The notes beneath the pieces are model-generated. The model had not been told where the DNA came from. It ran no database searches and worked only from the letters and a program-made list of their open reading frames with translations. A DNA stretch of 64,000 bases from Planctomycetia bacterium (lineage in GTDB: Bacteria > Planctomycetota > Phycisphaerae > UBA1845 > UTPLA1), in NCBI GenBank assembly GCA_015075745.1, contig JABTTW010000001.1, positions 2,480,001 through 2,544,000 of the forward strand. The letters run 5' to 3'. The position numbers were made by a program, and so were the translations under genes. Below, one piece after another: positions 45,477 to 53,393 of this stretch (its first letter is position 1; each line of letters begins with the position of its first letter).

Positions 45477-47414
45477 ATGGCAAACATGACTAAGAGCGGT
45501 TCTGCGCGCCCGGACCTGCTTCATCGTTGGAGCGTTCAGGATTCCCTGGACCTTTACAACGTGCGGCAGTGGGGAGCGGGCTTCTTCGGTGTTAACGATC
45601 GCGGCCACGTCGTTGTCTCATCGCGCGGCGCCGAAGGCCCCACGATCGACATGAAGGAACTCGTCGATGAGCTGCTTCAGCGCGGCATCGACATGCCGAT
45701 CCTGCTTCGCTTCTCCGACATTCTTCGGGCCAGAATCGAGCAGCTTTGCGAGGCGTTCAAGAAGTCGTTCGAGGAGAACGGCTACACCGGCCAGTACATG
45801 GGCGTCTATCCAATCAAGGTCAATCAACAGCGCCACATCGTCGAGGAAATCGTCCAGTACGGCGCGCCCTACAACTACGGCCTCGAGGCCGGCTCAAAGC
45901 CGGAGCTACTCGCGGTGCTGGCGATGCTTGAGTCGGCCAGTCCGCTGGTCATCTGCAACGGCTACAAGGATTTTGAATACATCGATATGGCACTGTGGGC
46001 GACCAAGCTCGGCCGCACGGTCATTCTCGTCGTCGAAGAGTTCGGCGAACTGGAACGAATCATCGATCGCGCCTCCATCATGAAAGTGAAGCCGAACATC
46101 GGTTTTCGCATGAAGCTGGCGGCCCGCGGTTCCGGCCGTTGGCAGGAATCGGGGGGCTCGCGCTCCAAATTCGGCCTGACCGTCACGGAAATGCTCAAGG
46201 GCGTCGAGCTGCTTCGCAGCGAGAACATGCTCGACAGCCTGGTCCTGACCCATTTCCACATCGGAAGCCAGATTACCAATATCCGCTCGATCAAAGAGGC
46301 GCTGGCCGAAGGCTGCCGGATCTATCAGGAGCTGACCAAGCTCGGGGCTCAGCTTAAGTACTTCGACGTCGGCGGCGGCATGGCTGTCGATTACGACGGA
46401 AGTTCCAGCAATTTCGCCTCCAGCGCTAACTACACCATGCAGGAGTACGTCTCCGACGTCGTCTCGGCCCTGACCGAGGCCTGCAATGCCATGGAACTGC
46501 CGCATCCCACGATCGTGACCGAAAGCGGTCGGGCGATCACGGCCCACCATTCCGTGCTGGTATTCAACGTGCTCGGCGTCACTGAAATTCCCGACTACGC
46601 CGTGCCGCAGTCATTGCCCGAGGAAGCGCCCCAGGTTCTTCATAATCTTCTCGACGCCTACAACTCTACGACCGCTAAGAATTTCCAGGAGGCGTATCAC
46701 GACGTGCTGCACATTCGTGACGAGGCCTTGTCCCTCTTCAAGCTCGGCTACCTGACCCTGGCCGACTGCGCCACCATGGAGGGACTCTTCTGGACGACCT
46801 GCAAGCGAATCGTCCGCATCATGGATGAAAAGGAATACGTCCCCGAGGAGCTTCAGGGCCTCAAAGTTCAGCTTGCGGATACCTACGTTTGCAACTTCTC
46901 GGTGTTTCAGTCGGTGCCGGATTGCTGGGCGGTCGGGCAGCTCTTCCCGGTGATGCCGATTCATCGCCTTAATGAAGAGCCGACGCGCCGCGGCATCCTT
47001 GCCGACATCACCTGTGACAGCGACGGCAAGATCGACAAGTTCATCGACCTGCGCGACATCAAGAGCGTGCTGGAGCTTCACTCCTTCACCGGCGAGAGCT
47101 ACTACGTCGGCATCTTCATGACCGGGGCGTATCAGGAAATCCTCGGTGACATGCACAACCTCTTCGGCGATACCAACGCGGTTCACGTCACCATCGGCGA
47201 CGACGGCCAGTACTTCATCGAACATGTGGTCGACGGTGATACCGTTTCCGAAGTGCTGTCGTACGTGCAGTATTCGTCGGAGACGCTCGTTGCCCGGCTG
47301 CGCAGGACGGTGGAGGACGCCGTCCGCCGCAAGGTTATCACCTTCCACGAGTCGGCCGAGTTTCTCCGCCGCTACGAGGCGGGCCTGAAGGGCTATACCT
47401 ACCTGGGTGGGTGA
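45477..47414 (+). CDS. speA: Biosynthetic arginine decarboxylase
   Basis: PLP-dependent arginine decarboxylase, 645 residues, converting arginine to agmatine for polyamine synthesis. Family pattern throughout: QYMGVYPIKVNQQRHIVEEI with the PLP lysine K114, SKFGLTVTEMLKGVELL, FHIGSQITNIRSIKEALAEG, YFDVGGGMAVDYDG, IVTESGRAITAHHSVLVFNV and FSVFQSVPDCWAVGQLFPVM near the C-terminus. GAGAGG lies about ten bases before the ATG. Agmatinase or agmatine deiminase genes are not in view. Confidence 0.95.
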   Translation: MANMTKSGSARPDLLHRWSVQDSLDLYNVRQWGAGFFGVNDRGHVVVSSRGAEGPTIDMKELVDELLQRGIDMPILLRFSDILRARIEQLCEAFKKSFEENGYTGQYMGVYPIKVNQQRHIVEEIVQYGAPYNYGLEAGSKPELLAVLAMLESASPLVICNGYKDFEYIDMALWATKLGRTVILVVEEFGELERIIDRASIMKVKPNIGFRMKLAARGSGRWQESGGSRSKFGLTVTEMLKGVELLRSENMLDSLVLTHFHIGSQITNIRSIKEALAEGCRIYQELTKLGAQLKYFDVGGGMAVDYDGSSSNFASSANYTMQEYVSDVVSALTEACNAMELPHPTIVTESGRAITAHHSVLVFNVLGVTEIPDYAVPQSLPEEAPQVLHNLLDAYNSTTAKNFQEAYHDVLHIRDEALSLFKLGYLTLADCATMEGLFWTTCKRIVRIMDEKEYVPEELQGLKVQLADTYVCNFSVFQSVPDCWAVGQLFPVMPIHRLNEEPTRRGILADITCDSDGKIDKFIDLRDIKSVLELHSFTGESYYVGIFMTGAYQEILGDMHNLFGDTNAVHVTIGDDGQYFIEHVVDGDTVSEVLSYVQYSSETLVARLRRTVEDAVRRKVITFHESAEFLRRYEAGLKGYTYLGG

Positions 47415-47442
47415 TCCACAAAGAGCATGTACATCGCTCCAC

Positions 47443-47472
47443 GAAGCCCACCCACTGCCGTGGGTGGGCTTC
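47443..47472. repeat. REP-type 30-bp perfect palindrome, left copy
   Basis: GAAGCCCACCCAC-TGCC-GTGGGTGGGCTTC: 13-bp arms with no mismatch and a 4-base loop. It lies 28 bases after the speA stop and 46 bases before the transposase start. The identical 30-mer occurs once more in the window, just after the transposase. No T-run, so it is not an ordinary terminator. Confidence 0.9.
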
Positions 47473-47518
47473 AGTTTGCGTGTCGAAATGCGCGCCCTGA
47501 CGCTATGCTGCCCTCGCG

Positions 47519-48082
47519 ATGATACCGTCGGCGAATAACGCCAAGTCTCCGCTTAAATGGTTCCACGTCACCTTCAGTACCTACGGTTCATGGCTTCCTG
47601 GAGACCCTCGGGGCTTTCGCACACGCGATCATCGCGAACAAGTCGAAGGTAACTACAAGAATCCACCGCCTGCCGGACAGTTTGACGGCCTGTGGCAGCG
47701 CAATCATGCGCGTCTGAAGCGGCCGATGGTACACCTCACTCCGCCTCAGCGGGCCTGCGCCGGACGGGCGATGGTCGAGATGCTGCGGCGCCTGGAAATG
47801 GCTGTTGTCGCGATCGCCGTCGGCGCACAGCATGTTCACATTGTGGCGCAATTGCCGGACGACGAAGCCAAGCTTGTGGTCGGTCGAGCCAAGAAGCACG
47901 CAGCGCACGTATTGATTGAGGATGGGTTTCGCGGTGGGCCGTGGGCCAAAGGATGTCGGACCCAGCCGATCGTCGATCAGGCTCATCAGCACAGCGCTAT
48001 CAGCTATGTTGCCAGGCATAAAGATCAGGGCGCATGGGCTTGGAGGTGGGGTGATCCTGATCCGTTGAAGACCCCACTTTGA
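47519..48082 (+). CDS. REP-associated tyrosine transposase (RAYT), HUH/Y1 type
   Basis: 187 residues with Y1-transposase features: N-terminal FHVTFSTYGSWLPGDPRG (15-32), the metal-binding HVH of the HUH motif at 105-107 (GAQHVHIVAQL), and a C-terminal helix with the likely nucleophile Tyr163 in HSAISYVARHKDQGAW. RAYTs are IS200-related single-strand DNA nucleases that act on REP palindromes and usually do not move themselves. No tnpB is adjacent. Identical perfect palindromes flank it on both sides. Start at the ATG at 47519 by length and motif; no clear ribosome site. Confidence 0.85.
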   Translation: MIPSANNAKSPLKWFHVTFSTYGSWLPGDPRGFRTRDHREQVEGNYKNPPPAGQFDGLWQRNHARLKRPMVHLTPPQRACAGRAMVEMLRRLEMAVVAIAVGAQHVHIVAQLPDDEAKLVVGRAKKHAAHVLIEDGFRGGPWAKGCRTQPIVDQAHQHSAISYVARHKDQGAWAWRWGDPDPLKTPL

Positions 48083-48106
48083 AGCATCCAAACGCATTAT
48101 GCCGCC

Positions 48107-48136
48107 GAAGCCCACCCACTGCCGTGGGTGGGCTTC
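48107..48136. repeat. REP-type 30-bp perfect palindrome, right copy
   Basis: Same 30 bases as the left copy, 24 bases after the transposase stop; identity extends one base outward on the left side (C). The flanking sequence then differs, so the repeat unit is the palindrome itself and not a longer duplication. Confidence 0.9.
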
Positions 48137-48310
48137 CCGCGGACTTTTCCGGTCAGGGTTTCCAATACTGCGAGCGTCTTCGAGCGTGGAGATCGGCTGC
48201 GGCCGATATTATCCTTAGGCTGCCGCTGCAGGTCCGGGTGCAATCCCCGCCGACAATCGTGGGTATACGCTGCGGCGGAGGTGCGCCGGGTCCGATCGTG
48301 GACTGATCGG

Positions 48311-48316
48311 TATAAT
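48311..48316 (+). promoter_or_regulatory. Candidate -10 box upstream of gspF
   Basis: Perfect TATAAT 68 bases before the gspF start, giving a leader of about 55 bases. No good -35 at 16-18 bases. An ATCGGC-TGCG-GCCGAT hairpin lies further upstream at 48192-48207. Confidence 0.42.
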
Positions 48317-48378
48317 CCGCCCAAGGCACTCGAGTGAATCGAAGAATCTCGGATCGGAAGTTCGAGTCTTAACGACGA

Positions 48379-49575
48379 ATGGCCACTTTCACTTACACCG
48401 CTCGCAATGTGGACGGCAAGACCGTCACCGGCGTCCTGACGGCGGACAGCCAGCAGCACGTGCTGCGCACCCTGGATGAGCAGTCGCTATTCCCCGTGGA
48501 TGTGCACGAGGGCGGCAAGGCACAGAGTTCGGCCGGCGGCAGGAAGCGCAAAGTCAAGCCGGCCAAGGTCGCGGTGATCTATTCGCAGTTCGCCGACCTG
48601 CTTCGCGCCGGCGTCCCGGCGCTGCGGTCGCTCGATGTGCTGCACAAGCAGACGTCGAATCCGGTGTTGAAAGAGGTGCTGTCGGAGGTGCGCGAGGACC
48701 TGTCCAGCGGCGACACCCTTGCCGACGCGATGGAGAAGCACCCCAACGCGTTTAACCCGCTGCACGTTTCGATGATTCGTGCCGGCGAGAAGGGCGGCTT
48801 CCTCGAGGAGGTGCTGAGCCGCATCGCCATCTTCACCGAGCGGCAGAACGAGCTTCGCAACAAACTGATCGGCTCGATGTTGTATCCGGCCATCTTGATG
48901 ACGGTTGGCGGTGGTATCGTGATTTTCCTGCTGGTGGTGGTCGTGCCGAAGGTGCGATCGTTCCTGCGGGGCGACTTGCCGGTCATGACGCAGATCGTCT
49001 TCGCGGCCTGCGATTTCCTGCAGGCACATGGGCTGGCCGTTGCCGGCGCGGCGGTGGTCTTCATCATGTTGGCGATCGCAATTCTGCGAAGCCAGGCCGG
49101 CCGACAGGCTATGGACAAGTTTCAATTGAAGGCCCCGATGATGGGGAAAATCGTCACATTGGTGGCGATCTGCCGATTTTGCCGAATTCTGGGAACCCTG
49201 CTGCACAATGGCGTGCCGATCCTCCAATCCTTGAAAATATCGCGGGATTCTGCGGGAAATCGTATTCTGATGCAGGTGATCGAGGATGCCACGGAGAGCG
49301 TGCGAAAAGGGGCCTCGCTGGCTGCCCCTCTGGGCAAAAGCAACCTTTTCCCCCTCGACATTGTAGACATGATTGCCGTCGGTGAGGAAAGTAACAATCT
49401 CGAACACGTGCTGGTCACCATCGCGGACTCCTACGAGGCGAGGACGGCCCGGCAAATTGACCTGATGGTGCGGATGTTGGAACCGCTCCTGCTGGTCGGC
49501 ATGGCCGGTGTGGTGGCGGTCATCGCCATCGCGCTGCTCCTGCCGATTCTGTCGATGAGCACCGGCGCTGCTTAA
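48379..49575 (+). CDS. gspF: Type II secretion inner-membrane platform protein GspF
   Basis: 398 residues, two T2SSF domains around three membrane segments. It starts MATFTYTARNVDGKTVTGVL as GspF proteins do; FADLLRAGVPALRSLDVLHK and the second-copy equivalent ILGTLLHNGVPILQSLKISR are the conserved amphipathic helices; MIRAGEKGGFLEEVL and MIAVGEESNNLEHVL are the paired GE(x)(G/S) motifs. It forms the platform that interacts with the ATPase GspE (not in view). First gene of the secretion operon. Confidence 0.93.
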   Translation: MATFTYTARNVDGKTVTGVLTADSQQHVLRTLDEQSLFPVDVHEGGKAQSSAGGRKRKVKPAKVAVIYSQFADLLRAGVPALRSLDVLHKQTSNPVLKEVLSEVREDLSSGDTLADAMEKHPNAFNPLHVSMIRAGEKGGFLEEVLSRIAIFTERQNELRNKLIGSMLYPAILMTVGGGIVIFLLVVVVPKVRSFLRGDLPVMTQIVFAACDFLQAHGLAVAGAAVVFIMLAIAILRSQAGRQAMDKFQLKAPMMGKIVTLVAICRFCRILGTLLHNGVPILQSLKISRDSAGNRILMQVIEDATESVRKGASLAAPLGKSNLFPLDIVDMIAVGEESNNLEHVLVTIADSYEARTARQIDLMVRMLEPLLLVGMAGVVAVIAIALLLPILSMSTGAA

Positions 49576-49734
49576 GGCACTAATGGCGGCGGCCGTGCTG
49601 CCCGAATGGGAACGCGGCATGGATTTGAGCTAGAATTACGCCGCCCATGCTCTGGTGACGGGTATTGTCCCGTCGAGGTGGCGTGGAGCTGAAAAACGAT
49701 TAGTTTATTGTCTGCTCAGGCAAGGAGATCAGTC

Positions 49735-50190
49735 ATGTACGGTAAAAAGAATAATCAGCGGCGCGTGCGGCGACAGGGCTTCACGCTACTTGAAATCCTC
49801 CTCGTGGTCGGCTTGCTCGCCCTGCTGGCGGCATTCGCGATTCCGAACTTCGTCGGGGCCGGTGAGACCGCGAAGCAGAAAATGGTCAAGGGGGCGATCG
49901 GGCCCAACGGCACGATCATGCAGGCCATCGACATGTATAAGTTCAACACCGGCGTCTATCCCGAGGAGCTCAAGCATCTCGTGGAAAAGCCAAACGATGA
50001 TGACATCGCCAAGAAGTGGACGGGGCCCTATCTCAAAGACATCGCCGGTCTCAAGGATCCCTGGGATCACGACTTCATGTACCAGTCGCCGGGACAACAC
50101 AATGAGAATGGCGTGGACCTCTGGAGCGTCGGCGCCGACGGCCGCGACGGGACCGACGACGACATCAAGAACTGGGGCGACGACAGGTAA
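49735..50190 (+). CDS. gspG: Major pseudopilin GspG
   Basis: 151 residues. Prepilin peptidase site RRQG-FTLLEILLVVGLLALL with Gly15/Phe16 and Glu at +5. The C-terminal GADGRDGTDDDIKNW is the calcium-binding loop of GspG. Forms the pseudopilus that pushes substrates through the secretin. AAGGAG lies eight bases before the ATG. Confidence 0.93.
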   Translation: MYGKKNNQRRVRRQGFTLLEILLVVGLLALLAAFAIPNFVGAGETAKQKMVKGAIGPNGTIMQAIDMYKFNTGVYPEELKHLVEKPNDDDIAKKWTGPYLKDIAGLKDPWDHDFMYQSPGQHNENGVDLWSVGADGRDGTDDDIKNWGDDR

Positions 50191-50223
50191 GTTGTCGTCC
50201 GCATTTTCTCCGGACATTCGATC

Positions 50224-51324
50224 ATGGGTTTTCGACAGCATTCATTGCGAACGTCGCGGCGCGCCGCTGCGCGGGCGGCTTTCACGCTGCTGGAACTCCT
50301 GATCGTCCTCAGCCTTTTGGTCGTGCTTTCGTTCTTTGCCTGGCCGATGATGGAAAGCCAGATTACCGCGGCCAAGCTGCCCGAAAGCGCTGCGCGGATT
50401 CGCGAGACACTCTACATGACCCGCTCCGCCGCGATGCTGGAGCACCGTCGGCATCGGGTGCGATTTGCCCCCGGCGAGCAGCAGCCGACCGTCGAGATCG
50501 AGATTGATCCCCTCTATCAGCCGGGCGTCTGGACGCTGGTCACCTATCCCTGGACGAAGGAGCCGATGCTGCTGGATGACGCCGAGGTGCACGAGATTCA
50601 GCCCGGCCGGCCCGTCTATCTGAAGCCGGTTTCCCAGACCGAGGACGCCGACAGCAAGGCCGCGAAGGAAGAAACTCAGCGCGATGCATCACTTGATTTA
50701 CAGGTAACACAGGGAGAGCAGATCGGCTCCGTCAGCATCGCGTCGGGCAATGATGAAGCCGAACTCGACGAGAAGCGACCACCGATCGTCTTTGAGACGG
50801 ACGGCTCCTCGGATTGGGCCACGATCATTATTTCAGATGTCAGGTCCGAAGAGGCATTGGAAGAGGAAACGCCGCAACTGTGGGTGGTACTCGACGGCCG
50901 AACGGGCTTGGCCAACGTCCGCGAGCAGGTGACTCAGGAACAGTTGGCCGACCCCGAGTTTTACATTCAGAAGGAGAAGCTTGAGCTTCCGGAGACCACC
51001 TCACCGGAAGACCTCTCTTTGACCATTTCGACCGACGAACAGGGCCAGCTTATAGACCCGGCCGCAGCTGCCGGACTCCTCGGTGATCAGCAGGGGCTTG
51101 GCGATCAGGGCTTTCCCGGGACGGGCCAGCAAGGTCTTGTCGATCCCAATGCGATGCCGCAGGGTCAATTGCCGTCCGGAGCAGAATCGACGCTGCCCGC
51201 TGAGCAGCCAAGCGAGCAGCAACTCATGGAGGACCTCGAGAGGGAACTGGCTGAATCTGACCTCTCCGATGAAGAGAAAGAGGAAATCCGAAAGAATTTT
51301 CAGAGTGATTCTTCGGCGAAATAG
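50224..51324 (+). CDS. GspH-like minor pseudopilin with long acidic tail
   Basis: Prepilin-like protein of 366 residues: RAA-FTLLELLIVLSLLVVL with Ala19 before the cleavage site rather than Gly, and Glu at +5. A GspH-like domain (SAAMLEHRRHRVRFAPGEQQ) follows. Residues 150-366 are an unusual extension rich in Glu, Asp, Gln and Gly. Position after gspG fits GspH; the length is about twice the norm. Confidence 0.78.
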   Translation: MGFRQHSLRTSRRAAARAAFTLLELLIVLSLLVVLSFFAWPMMESQITAAKLPESAARIRETLYMTRSAAMLEHRRHRVRFAPGEQQPTVEIEIDPLYQPGVWTLVTYPWTKEPMLLDDAEVHEIQPGRPVYLKPVSQTEDADSKAAKEETQRDASLDLQVTQGEQIGSVSIASGNDEAELDEKRPPIVFETDGSSDWATIIISDVRSEEALEEETPQLWVVLDGRTGLANVREQVTQEQLADPEFYIQKEKLELPETTSPEDLSLTISTDEQGQLIDPAAAAGLLGDQQGLGDQGFPGTGQQGLVDPNAMPQGQLPSGAESTLPAEQPSEQQLMEDLERELAESDLSDEEKEEIRKNFQSDSSAK

Positions 51325-51633
51325 CCCTTGTTTCCTCGCTTTTCGAGGTTCGAGCGGCCGCTTTCGAACGTCCGACGCAAACCTGTTCCAGGCCGCGATT
51401 TTTTAGAATTCCGCAGCCTACTATAACTTTCTATATTGCAAGATGTTGTGGTATAATTCCGCCCTCGAAGGCGGCATCGCCCCAAACCACCTCTTTCGTC
51501 GATCTTACTGCGACGATTTGCCGCCGTTTGCATAGAAAAGCGGGGCGGGCATGCCCGGAACCATGCCGTTCCGCGCTTATGGCGAAGTCGGGCTCGGTTC
51601 TGAAATCCGCCCCCGGGGTGGCAAGGAGATGTC
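51325..51633 (+). promoter_or_regulatory. Intergenic region with candidate extended -10 promoter (51449-51457)
   Basis: 309 bases between gspH and gspI. TGGTATAAT (51449-51457) fits an extended -10 element, suggesting an internal promoter for the second half of the operon about 175 bases before gspI. The section 51400-51460 is AT-rich for the window. No gene seen. Confidence 0.48.
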
Positions 51634-52551
51634 TTGGGTCAAACACAGGCATTTGATCGTTCATTTTCACGGCGAGGAATCGTCCATGCGCATGGCAGCG
51701 TCCGGCGCCGTCTCGTTGGCGGCGTTGCGCTGCTTGAAGTGGTTGTGGCGCTTTCCATTCTCCTCGTGGCGATGGCCGTTGTTGGAGCGACGTTTCGGAA
51801 CGGTGCGCAGAACGTCATGCTCGCCGAGCGCATGAATCAGGCGCAGCTTTTGACCGATCGCCTGCTCACGGAACTCGATGTCGGGCTGATTCCGCTGGAT
51901 ATTCCTGAGCAAGGCATGCCCAATCAGGACCTGAGCGGCTACTTCGAAGACGATGCGCCGCCGGGCATGTCGTGGAAGCTCGAAGTCACGTCGGATGACA
52001 ACCTGCCGGACATGCTGAAGGTCGGCGTCAGTATTTTTCTGGGGGATCCGGAAGCCGCGGATGATCAGCATCAGCGACTCCTGACGACTCACGTCGTACG
52101 CGTTGTTCCGCGAGCGATCAACCTCGAGACGGACTTCGGATTTTCTCAGGAGCAACTGGATCAGTTGACCGAGGCGATTCCCGGCGGTGCGGCGATTTTC
52201 GACCCGGCCGCATTCGACCCACGGGCCATTGCTTCATTGGACATTGAGACGCTGCGGGAGCTGTTGCCGGCGCTGATCCAGGCGCTGGGCGGCGGAATGC
52301 TCGGCGGTCAGCTCGATTCAATCCTCCAGGCAGCGCAACGCGGCGACTTGTCCGGTCTTCAGGATCTCGGCAAACAACTCGGCGGTTTACAGCAGCTCGG
52401 CGGTGCCTCCCCGTTACCGCCCGGCGGGATTCCCGGTGCCCAAGGCCCACCTGCCGGGGGACGCGGTGGTCAGCAGCGTGGCGGTCAGCAGGGCGGTGGT
52501 CAGCAGCGAGGCGGACAGGGTTCGAGTCGTCGAGGAGGTGGGTCGAAGTGA
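51634..52551 (+). CDS. GspI-like minor pseudopilin with Gly/Gln-rich tail
   Basis: 305 residues. Prepilin-like segment LVGG-VALLEVVVALSILLVA: Gly30, then Val31, with Glu at +5. The start is a TTG at 51634 with AAGGAG (51622-51627) six bases upstream. The 30-residue pre-segment is long. The domain to about 175 fits GspI (NVMLAERMNQAQLLTDRLLT). The C-terminal 100 residues are a low-complexity Gly/Gln/Arg tail unlike the family. Confidence 0.75.
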   Translation: MGQTQAFDRSFSRRGIVHAHGSVRRRLVGGVALLEVVVALSILLVAMAVVGATFRNGAQNVMLAERMNQAQLLTDRLLTELDVGLIPLDIPEQGMPNQDLSGYFEDDAPPGMSWKLEVTSDDNLPDMLKVGVSIFLGDPEAADDQHQRLLTTHVVRVVPRAINLETDFGFSQEQLDQLTEAIPGGAAIFDPAAFDPRAIASLDIETLRELLPALIQALGGGMLGGQLDSILQAAQRGDLSGLQDLGKQLGGLQQLGGASPLPPGGIPGAQGPPAGGRGGQQRGGQQGGGQQRGGQGSSRRGGGSK

Positions 52552-53393
52552 AGCGATCGCATTATCATCGCCGTCGCGGCCTGACGCTTCTTGAAGTGCT
52601 GCTTGCCCTCGGACTGGTCACGCTGCTTTCGGCGTCGATGTTCCTGTTTTACGACGTCACCCTTCGATCGCGCGACTTTGGAACAAGGCGAATCAACGAG
52701 GGCAATCTTGCCCGTGTCGTTGCGCAGAAGATCGCCGGTGAGATTCGCTCGGCCAACGGATTCCTCCAGGGTGCCGGGCCGGGGATCGCCGGGAAAGAGC
52801 ACCAAATCACCATCCAGACGGTCGTTTTGCCCGACAAGGAGCTTTTTGTCCGGCGACAGATTCAGGACGAGCCGCTTCCCGCGCAAAGCGACATGCGTCA
52901 GGTGCAGTATTACATCGCCTATGACGAGGACCTGTCCTTTGATTACCCCGACGGGGCGACCGGGCCTGCGCCGATGGGCCTGGTTCGCCGGGAGATTCAG
53001 ACGCTCAATCAAGTGACGGTGCGCGAGGATCAGACGCAGTCGGTGGAGCTCGATCTGTACGCGCCGGAGATGAAATACCTGCGGTTTCGTTACTTTGACG
53101 GCGTTGAATGGCTGGATCGCTGGGACATCGGAAAGGGCGGCGAGGCGGGGCTGGGGAATTCGCTGCCGCAGGCCGTCGAAGTCACCGTGGGGTACACGGC
53201 GATCGAGCCGCCGGAGGATGAAGACGAACTGGATTTGGAGAACCAGGATTTGCTGCCGGCCCCGCCCGAGCCGTACGGCGAAGACAAGTGCTCGATCGTG
53301 GTTCGATTGCAGCAGGCAGACACATTCTTCGGTTCCCGCATTCTGCGCACCCAGCGCCCGCCCAGCGGGGAGGGAGGGGCCACGACGCCATGA
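52548..53393 (+). CDS. gspJ: GspJ-like minor pseudopilin
   Basis: 281 residues. RRRG-LTLLEVLLALGLVTLL with Gly11/Leu12 and Glu at +5. The GspJ-like domain contains ITIQTVVLPDKELFVRRQIQ-type strands and a C-terminal VTVGYTAIEPPEDEDELDLE acidic stretch. GTG start overlapping the gspI stop (GTGA). Confidence 0.82.
   Translation: MKRSHYHRRRGLTLLEVLLALGLVTLLSASMFLFYDVTLRSRDFGTRRINEGNLARVVAQKIAGEIRSANGFLQGAGPGIAGKEHQITIQTVVLPDKELFVRRQIQDEPLPAQSDMRQVQYYIAYDEDLSFDYPDGATGPAPMGLVRREIQTLNQVTVREDQTQSVELDLYAPEMKYLRFRYFDGVEWLDRWDIGKGGEAGLGNSLPQAVEVTVGYTAIEPPEDEDELDLENQDLLPAPPEPYGEDKCSIVVRLQQADTFFGSRILRTQRPPSGEGGATTP

Noticed and set aside
47443..48136. Complete IS200/IS605 insertion sequence
   Set aside because: No tnpB, no subterminal hairpins of different sequence at each end, and both flanks carry the same symmetric palindrome, which fits a RAYT unit better.
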